A stretch of 64,000 nt of DNA from Phytohabitans rumicis (GTDB lineage: Bacteria > Actinomycetota > Actinomycetes > Mycobacteriales > Micromonosporaceae), in the NCBI RefSeq assembly GCF_011764445.1, contig NZ_BLPG01000002.1, positions 186,001-250,000 of the forward strand. Direction: 5' to 3'. Below are positions 58,734 to 64,000 of the stretch, piece after piece. Numbering within the stretch: position 1 is the first letter of the stretch; the number at the start of each line of letters is the position of its first letter. The notes beneath the pieces are model-generated. The model was not told the origin of the DNA and searched no databases. It saw only the letters and a list, made by a program, of their open reading frames with translations. The position numbers and the translations under genes are program-made.

Positions 58734-59416
58734 CGGGGGTTGTCGCCGTACTCGAGGAACGAATAGTGGGCGTTCGGTGTCGGCTCGCCGCCAGCTGCCC
58801 GAGCCGACTCGGCGTCCAGCCAGCGCCGGTAGAACGTCCCGAAATCAACCTCCAGGCAGTACAGTCCGGTGCCGCCCGCGACGCTGTCGACCCACACGGT
58901 GCCCCGCCGGGGGCCGCGTACGACGAGGAAAAGCCAGTCGCCGCAGCCGTAATCGACGATCGGCAGCCGGCCGTCGACCCACGGATCATCCAGGTACGTC
59001 TCGGTCAGCCGACCGTAGTGCGCGGCGTACTCCGGGTCGGAGTCGATCCGAGCGACATGCTGATCCCACGCGTCCGGTTGCCCGGCGATCTCGCCGAAGT
59101 CCACGTCGGTCCGTAGCGGGCAGTCCCGTCCCAGGCGATCGAGGGTGCCGAACCGTTCCTGGAGACGATCCAGTGCCTCACCCAGCGGGACGACGCCGTA
59201 GTACGGACCGGCACCGCCATCGCCGATCACCGTCACGAAATGGCGGTACGCGGCCGGCAGCGGCCCACCGATCGCCCGTTCCGCCCGAGCCAGCGTCGCC
59301 TCGTCCACGGCTGGCCGAAGCTGGTAGCCATGCTCGTCCACACCGTGCCGAGGCCGAACGTTCTGCTCGGCGAGCCGAGCCAGGTGCCGCCGAACGACGA
59401 TCGGATCCAACTCCAC
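58676..59416 (-). CDS. SMI1/KNR4-family protein
   Basis: 246 residues. AERAIGGPLPAAYRHFVTVIGDGGAGPYYGVVPL and the later GRLPIVDYGCGDWLFLVVRGPRRGTVWVD follow the SMI1/KNR4 pattern, a fold common among immunity proteins of polymorphic toxins. No toxin gene is seen beside it. GTG start at 59414-59416. Confidence 0.82.
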   Translation of the reverse strand: MELDPIVVRRHLARLAEQNVRPRHGVDEHGYQLRPAVDEATLARAERAIGGPLPAAYRHFVTVIGDGGAGPYYGVVPLGEALDRLQERFGTLDRLGRDCPLRTDVDFGEIAGQPDAWDQHVARIDSDPEYAAHYGRLTETYLDDPWVDGRLPIVDYGCGDWLFLVVRGPRRGTVWVDSVAGGTGLYCLEVDFGTFYRRWLDAESARAAGGEPTPNAHYSFLEYGDNPRYSPTGPDCGQVPDLYPGV

Positions 59417-59438
59417 GAGCGGATCCTACGACCGTGAG

Positions 59439-60347
59439 TTACTTCCACGCGCACGGTGGCAGGGTCGGCCCGTATGCGACGCCGGTCAGCCGTTCCGACT
59501 CGTCCCACAACTCTCGAGCCAGGGCCCGGTCGTGCGCCTTGGCGCTGGCCTGGACCGGTTTCGGAGCGCCTCTCAACTCGCCGATCCCGTCCGGACCATA
59601 GTACTGGCCGCCCGTGGCCGTAGGGTCCGTCGCGGCGCGCAGAGTCGCCAGCGCACCCCGCTCAGGGGACTGTGTAACCAGACGCCCCAAGGTGTGCACG
59701 AGCAACGCCGGATTCGCGCCGCGGAACAGCCCGGTCCAGACGCCACCCGGGTGCGCGGCCAACGACGCGGTCGCCGCGCCGGCTCGCGCCAACCCGCGGT
59801 GCAACTCGAACGCAAACAGCAGGTTCGCCAGCTTGGATCGCGCGTACGCCGCGGCGTGCCGGTAGGTCCGCGCCATTGGCAAGTCGGCCATGTCTATGTC
59901 GCCACGGCGGTGGCTCACGCTGCTCACCGTGACAATCCGCGAACCCGGGGTGGCAAGCATGGCGCCAAGCACCAAACCGGTGAACGCGAAGTGCCCGAGA
60001 TGATTCACGCCGAGCTGCAACTCGAATCCATCGCGTGTCACGGCCCGGGTGGCCGACCACGCACCCGCATTGTTGATCAGCAGGTCGATCCTCGGATACT
60101 CACCGGTCAGCGCGGTGGCGGCCGACCGGACCGAGTCCAGCGCAGCGAGATCCAACCGGACCACCACGGTCGAACCGCCGATGCGGGCCGCCGCGTCGGC
60201 ACCCCGGACCGGGTCCCGCACGGCCAACACGACATGGCACCCGCGCTCGGCCAACGCCTTGGCGGTGGCGAACCCGATACCGGCGCTGGCCCCGGTCACC
60301 ACGGCAACCCGACCGGCCTGACTCGGCATGTCGTCAACGCTCCACAT
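59439..60347 (-). CDS. SDR-family oxidoreductase (retinol dehydrogenase-like)
   Basis: 302 residues. NAD(P)-binding VAVVTGASAGIGFATAKALA, LLINNAGAW, active-site Ser in VTVSSVSHRRG, and Tyr/Lys in AAYARSKLANLLFAFEL. Substrate unknown. ATG at 60345-60347 follows GGGAGGG. A paralogue of the SDR at 62575; the two share the same architecture, but each has its own context. Confidence 0.9.
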   Translation of the reverse strand: MWSVDDMPSQAGRVAVVTGASAGIGFATAKALAERGCHVVLAVRDPVRGADAAARIGGSTVVVRLDLAALDSVRSAATALTGEYPRIDLLINNAGAWSATRAVTRDGFELQLGVNHLGHFAFTGLVLGAMLATPGSRIVTVSSVSHRRGDIDMADLPMARTYRHAAAYARSKLANLLFAFELHRGLARAGAATASLAAHPGGVWTGLFRGANPALLVHTLGRLVTQSPERGALATLRAATDPTATGGQYYGPDGIGELRGAPKPVQASAKAHDRALARELWDESERLTGVAYGPTLPPCAWK

Positions 60348-60359
60348 ACCGCCCTCCCC

Positions 60360-61322
60360 TCAGTGACGGCCTGTACGAGGGTGCGGGGGTGCCGCCTCCC
60401 ACCAGTCGAGCACCCGAAGCGCGCGCAGGGTGTTCCAGCGGCTCAGCTGCCCCACGCCGCCTTCGAGGGCGAAGTGGACGCGGCCGGGATGGATGCGGTC
60501 GAGTAACCAACGGCCGTCGAGCTGCCGCTTCGAGCGCACAACCTCGACGGCCTTCGCCATTCGAGGTTCCCGATCGGCGCCCGACCGCCGGAAGTAGTCC
60601 AGCGCGCGCAGCACGTCGTAGCGCCAGTAGTACGGGAAGGCGAAGTCGAGATACGCCGAAACGACGACCTCGCCGGTGCTCTTGCGGCGGAACAGGCCGC
60701 GTTCGAGCAGATACTCCTCCCCGCTGCGTCGCGCTTCGCGCACCGCGGCGGACCCGCCGGTCACACGCTCGAATTCCAGCAGCCCGTCGAGCACGTTGAT
60801 CGTCGTGTCAAACGAGGAGCGCACGGATCCGTACTCGACCTCGCAGTTCCATCCGCCGTCGGCGAGCCGCTCGTCGAGGATCCGCTGCACAATCGGCGCG
60901 ACATCCACCCCGAAGTAGGCGCCAGTCTCGATCGTCCTGCCGTTGATGCAGGGCTCGACCTCGCCGTCGAAGTACCGCTGCCCGGCGTTCTCCCAACACC
61001 CGTGCTCGGCGACGAGCGCAATCGCGCGGCGCGCCGTCTCGGACGCCGGGTCGAGCCCGAAGATCTGCAAGGTCTGCAGGGTGTGCATCGTTGTCGTCCA
61101 GGGCTGCCCCGGCTCGCCGCCGGTGTACGACGGCGGGAACAAGGCGCCGCCGTCCCATAACCCGTCGGCACCTTCGAGCGCCAGGAGACGGGCGCCCCAG
61201 CCCTCGCGCTCCACGCGCGCTCGTTCGGCGGCGACCTGCTCGGGCGGGGCGTCCGTGAGATCGCGCAGCACCTGCCAGCGGATGGCCGGGTCGGAGTCGA
61301 GCAGCCAATCGATCACGCCCAC
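60360..61322 (-). CDS. Squalene-cyclase-like (alpha/alpha toroid) protein
   Basis: 320 residues of helical repeats. DSDPAIRWQVLRDLTDAPPEQVAAER, WTTTMHTLQTLQIFGLDP and RTIETGAYFGVDVAPIVQRIL, with repeated aromatic motifs DGGWNCEVE and DGRWLLDRI, recall the QW-type terpene cyclase toroid. The catalytic DxDD of squalene-hopene cyclase is not seen, so enzymatic function is doubtful. GTG start at 61320-61322. Confidence 0.7.
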   Translation of the reverse strand: MGVIDWLLDSDPAIRWQVLRDLTDAPPEQVAAERARVEREGWGARLLALEGADGLWDGGALFPPSYTGGEPGQPWTTTMHTLQTLQIFGLDPASETARRAIALVAEHGCWENAGQRYFDGEVEPCINGRTIETGAYFGVDVAPIVQRILDERLADGGWNCEVEYGSVRSSFDTTINVLDGLLEFERVTGGSAAVREARRSGEEYLLERGLFRRKSTGEVVVSAYLDFAFPYYWRYDVLRALDYFRRSGADREPRMAKAVEVVRSKRQLDGRWLLDRIHPGRVHFALEGGVGQLSRWNTLRALRVLDWWEAAPPHPRTGRH

Positions 61323-61394
61323 CGCGACAGCCTAGCCTTGGCCTGGCGGCGCGGGTCTGAACGGGAGCACGTCGCTACCCGGAAGGAACCTCAC

Positions 61395-61753
61395 ATGACC
61401 GCTCTGGTCATCCGCCCCCTCATCGCGGGCGAGGAAGCCGCCTTCGGTGACACCTACACCGCCATGGCGGCCGCCGGCGAGTACCGCCCGGAGTGGACCT
61501 GGGTGGCCCTGCGCGACGGTGTCGTCGTGGCCCGCGCCGCCTGGTGGGCCGGGCCGAAGGACGACAAGCCGCTGGCCCTGGACAGTCCCCCGCGTCCGGC
61601 TGCCCGGTCTACACCAAAAGGTCGACCGGAGAGGCCATCGCCAAGGGCATCATCAGCGGCGGCAGCGCGATCACCAGCGGTGACTGCTGGCTGAACTTCA
61701 CCGACACGTACCTGGCGGAGAAGGCACTGCCGGGGATCATCAAGCACACCTGA
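61395..61753 (+). pseudogene. Fusion of a GNAT N-terminus with a serine-protease-like C-terminus
   Basis: ATG 61395 (after GGAAGGAAC) starts a GNAT-like protein: MTALVIRPLIAGEEAAFGDT, WTWVALRDGVVVARAAWW. Near 61575-61600 this stops making sense, and in another frame the sequence reads GCPVYTKRSTGEAIAKGIISGG and CWLNFTDTYLAEKALPGI with TGA at 61751. The second part resembles the end of secreted S1-like proteases (GGPVY...KGI...G). Two unrelated genes have been joined by a deletion. Confidence 0.6.
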
Positions 61754-61788
61754 CCGAATGGAGACTCAGGATCAGGATCGAGTTCTGG

Positions 61789-61814
61789 GCTACCGCGACG
61801 GACATCGCGGTAGC
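61789..61814 (+). terminator. Rho-independent terminator
   Basis: GCTACCGCGA-CGGACA-TCGCGGTAGC: ten-bp perfect stem followed by TCACCATCTTTTGATTTTCC, one of the few T-rich tails in the window. It closes transcription from the plus strand before the opposing TetR gene. Confidence 0.75.
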
Positions 61815-61873
61815 TCACCATCTTTTGATTTTCCTCACCATCACCACGAGACGTCTCTGGACGAGCGGTGTGA

Positions 61874-62494
61874 TCACCTGCCGGCGTTGAGTGCGTCGGC
61901 GACGATCGCGAACGCCTCGTCGGTCACCGCGTCCAGATCCGTTGCCCCGTCGCTGGCCGCCCAGCGGCGCAGGGCGCTGTCGAACGCGGTAAGGGCGACC
62001 CCGGCGGCCAGCTCCGGACGCAGGTCGCGGGCGGGATCGAGGCCGAGCCGCCGGCCCAGCTCGGCGGCGAGGTCGTGGCGCCACTGGGCCTGCCGTTCGA
62101 GATAGCGGCCGAGCAGGGACGGCGTGTCCAGCACGACCTTGGTGAGGCGCAGCGACTTTTCCGGGTGCTCGCGGCAGTGGGCGATGAACACCGACACCGT
62201 CGCGCGCAGGGCGGCAGCGGGGGGCTCGTCGGCTGGCCGGGCGGCGAGTGCGGCGCAGAGCTGGGCGCCGGTCTCGGCGAGGGAATGGACGACCACGTCC
62301 TCTTTCGACCCGAAGTATCGGAAAAAGGTCCGCTGCGAAACCCCGGCCGAGGCCACCATCTGGTCGATCGTGGTGTCCTCGAACCCCTGGTAGGCCAGCA
62401 GCCTCAACGCGGCCTCGGCCAGCTCGTCGCGGACCAGCTGGCGCTTGCGCTCGGCCAGGCTGCTCGTACGGGCGGGCGGGTTCGCATCGGTCAC
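61874..62494 (-). CDS. TetR-family regulator
   Basis: 206 residues. HTH: LVRDELAEAALRLLAYQGFEDTTIDQMVASAGVSQRTFFRYFGSKEDVV. GTG start at 62492-62494. Divergent from the SDR gene, with a 15-bp inverted repeat in the gap, so it most likely represses that gene. Confidence 0.92.
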   Translation of the reverse strand: MTDANPPARTSSLAERKRQLVRDELAEAALRLLAYQGFEDTTIDQMVASAGVSQRTFFRYFGSKEDVVVHSLAETGAQLCAALAARPADEPPAAALRATVSVFIAHCREHPEKSLRLTKVVLDTPSLLGRYLERQAQWRHDLAAELGRRLGLDPARDLRPELAAGVALTAFDSALRRWAASDGATDLDAVTDEAFAIVADALNAGR

Positions 62495-62542
62495 CCCGTG
62501 ATGCTACCCCCTGTCGTCGACGACACAAAAAGCCGCCCTTGA

Positions 62543-62557
62543 CGGTAACTGTCACCG
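62543..62557. promoter_or_regulatory. TetR operator candidate overlapping a -35 box
   Basis: CGGTAACTGTCACCG, a near-palindrome with one mismatched pair, overlapping TTGACG (62539-62544). With a 17-base spacer the -10 would be CATGCT (62562-62567), putting the transcript start at or beside the ATG 62575, as in leaderless mRNA (inference). Confidence 0.5.
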
Positions 62558-62574
62558 AGGGCATGCTCGGCCAT

Positions 62575-63510
62575 ATGAGCGAGAACAGGTGGACCGCCGA
62601 CCGGATCCCCGACCAGACCGGCCGGACCGTCATCGTGACCGGGGCCAACAGCGGCCTCGGTCTGGCCACGACGAGGCAGCTCGCCAAGCGTGGCGCGCAC
62701 GTCATCATGGCCGTGCGCAACGAGACCAAAGGCCGGCAGGCCCTGGCCAGCCTCGCCGACACCCAGCCCGGCGCCAGCCTCGAGCTGCGCCACCTCGACC
62801 TGGCCGACCTCGACTCGGTGCGAGCGTTCGCCGAGCGCCTGCACGCCGACGGCGCGCGGGTCGACGTCCTGGTCAACAACGCCGGCGTCATGATGCCGCC
62901 GCGATCGCTGAGCCCGCAGGGCCAGGAGAGCCAGTTCGCCAGCAACCACCTCGGCCACTTCGCCCTCACCGGCCTGCTGCTGGACCTGCTCGAGGCCGGC
63001 ACCGACCCGCGCGTGGTCACGGTCAGCTCGTCGCTGCACCGGCGCGGCACCATCCACTTCGACGACCTGACCGGCGCGAGGAAGTACTCGCCGTCCGCGT
63101 ACTACGCGCAGTCCAAGTTCGCCAACGTCCTGTTTGGACTGGAGCTGCACCGCAGGCTCAGCGCGAAGGGCAGCCCGGTGCGCAGCCTCCTGGCCCATCC
63201 CGGCTACGCCGCCACCAACTTGCAGACCACCGGACCAACCGGGCTGGCCAAGACACTGGGCGGCATCGGCAACCGCCTCCTTGCCCAGGACGCCGAGATG
63301 GGCGCGCTGCCACAGCTCTACGCGGCCACCGCCGCATCCGCCCAGAGCGGCCAGTTCATCGGGCCAGGCGGCATGGCCGAGATGCGCGGCTACCCGAAGG
63401 TCGTGCGGCCCGTCCCGTCCGCCGAGGACCCGGCCACCGCGGCCCGGCTGTGGACACTGTCGCAGGAGCTCACCGGCGTGAGCTACCTGGAGCGCGTCCC
63501 GGGCAGGTGA
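62575..63510 (+). CDS. SDR-family oxidoreductase
   Basis: 311 residues. VIVTGANSGLGLATTRQLAKRGAH (cofactor loop), VLVNNAGVMM, Ser in VTVSSSLHRRG, Tyr/Lys in SAYYAQSKFANVLFGLEL. Retinol/WW-domain oxidoreductase-like subfamily; substrate unknown. ATG 62575 preferred (SENRWTADRIPDQ start is typical); ATG 62563 is in frame. Regulated with the divergent TetR. Confidence 0.9.
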   Translation: MSENRWTADRIPDQTGRTVIVTGANSGLGLATTRQLAKRGAHVIMAVRNETKGRQALASLADTQPGASLELRHLDLADLDSVRAFAERLHADGARVDVLVNNAGVMMPPRSLSPQGQESQFASNHLGHFALTGLLLDLLEAGTDPRVVTVSSSLHRRGTIHFDDLTGARKYSPSAYYAQSKFANVLFGLELHRRLSAKGSPVRSLLAHPGYAATNLQTTGPTGLAKTLGGIGNRLLAQDAEMGALPQLYAATAASAQSGQFIGPGGMAEMRGYPKVVRPVPSAEDPATAARLWTLSQELTGVSYLERVPGR

Positions 63511-63528
63511 GCTGTTAGCGTCGATGGC

Positions 63529-64000
63529 GTGTTCCGGTCGGCTGCGCGGCAGTCCACGGGCGGCACGCTGCCGCGGGGCCTGCGTGCGGCCCGACAGGTG
63601 GCGGCGCAGCCGGACGCCGGGCAGCCCCTGGCCGGGGCAGACCGGCGGCGATGAGCGCTCGCTTCGGGTTCGACTTCAGCCAGGTGCGGATCCATCCAGA
63701 CAGCGCGGCGGCCCGGGCCGCGGGCGCGCGGGCGTTCACCAGTGGCCGGCACGTCTGGTTCGCGCCGGGGCGCGGACCGGCCGACCGACGGTTGCTCGCG
63801 CACGAGCTCACCCACGTGGTGCAGCAGGCCGGCGGGGCGCCCGCCGTCCAGTTCGACTTCGAGGACGACGTGCTGCGGGAGTTGGTCCGGCTGCCCGCGA
63901 TCGAGGAGGAGGGCATCTCCGAGCCGGAGCGGGTGCGCCGCACCCAGGTCCTCGCGGCCCGGCGGGATCGGCTCCTCACCCTCTTCGCGGCCCAGCCCGC
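63529..64000 (+). CDS. DUF4157 protein, N-terminal part, frameshifted and cut by the window
   Basis: GTG 63529 opens a basic N-terminus; after about 40 residues the frame breaks near 63643-63650, where one base is missing (GACCGGCGG-CGATGAGC). The downstream frame reads RFGFDFSQVRIHPDSAAARAAG and LLAHELTHVVQQAGG, the DUF4157 signature with an HExxH zinc-like motif. DUF4157 domains head large proteins, some in contractile-injection-system or toxin loci. The rest lies beyond 64000. Confidence 0.75.

Noticed and set aside
58676-59416. Complete polymorphic toxin-immunity locus
   Set aside because: Only the SMI1/KNR4 gene is present; no secreted toxin, RHS or WXG protein is next to it.

Overview
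The window is chromosomal DNA of a high-GC actinobacterium, most likely of the family Micromonosporaceae (inference; the genus cannot be fixed by reading). The support is strong G/C bias at third codon positions, frequent GTG and TTG starts, secreted CBM2-linked enzymes, and an opening block (1-5220) whose gene order matches Mycobacterium tuberculosis Rv1822-Rv1830: pgsA2, DUF881, sbp, DUF881, gcvH, garA, ftsR, bifunctional nuclease, second MerR gene. Everything after about 5.4 kb looks like accessory or niche-adaptation DNA. I saw no rRNA, tRNA, integrase, transposase or CRISPR array.

Layout. 5.4-18.3 kb is mainly polysaccharide use: a secreted GH5 beta-mannanase with CBM2, a CBM2-linked metalloprotease, and an operon of sugar-binding protein, two permeases and a GH127 beta-L-arabinofuranosidase with no ATPase of its own. 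Between them lie a MetE-like enzyme, GNAT, MarR and a DrrAB-type exporter. 18.5-28.2 kb reads as a cell-envelope or antibiotic-response region: a translationally coupled operon of serine racemase/dehydratase-like enzyme, VanX-type dipeptidase and D-Ala-D-X ligase, a convergent MurG paralogue, a divergent duplicated lipoprotein, a NarL-type two-component system, and a divergent ABC exporter operon across a 20-bp perfect palindrome. 28.7-40.1 kb holds small regulator/enzyme pairs (RidA/WYL, HxlR/oxidoreductase, AraC/oxidoreductase) and several broken genes.

40.3-43.7 kb is the most interesting locus: a 111-residue two-TM protein overlapping a 1018-residue STAND (NLR-like) ATPase with repeats. 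The two share a short motif, at the C-terminus of the small protein and the N-terminus of the ATPase. This is the arrangement expected of an NLR/effector pair linked by an amyloid-like signalling motif. 43.6-54.3 kb has an O-methyltransferase with TetR, an XRE regulator, a TmrB-like ATPase, a secreted S1 protease, a membrane-anchored Hsp70-like protein, AraC/GyrI and an MMPL exporter. 54.5-64 kb has a large secreted sorbosone dehydrogenase-like protein, SMI1/KNR4, two SDRs, a squalene-cyclase-like protein, TetR and the start of a DUF4157 protein.

Two window-wide patterns matter. First, eight recognisable genes are each broken by exactly one missing base, mostly in G/C runs; this points to sequencing or assembly deletions more than biological decay. 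Second, there are separate true deletion scars where two unrelated genes are fused or truncated (33.9, 39.8 and 61.6 kb, plus a gutted gene at 51.3 kb). Long imperfect palindromes, several starting with GATC, occur between genes, and two lie inside reading frames (GH127 and the MarR C-terminus).
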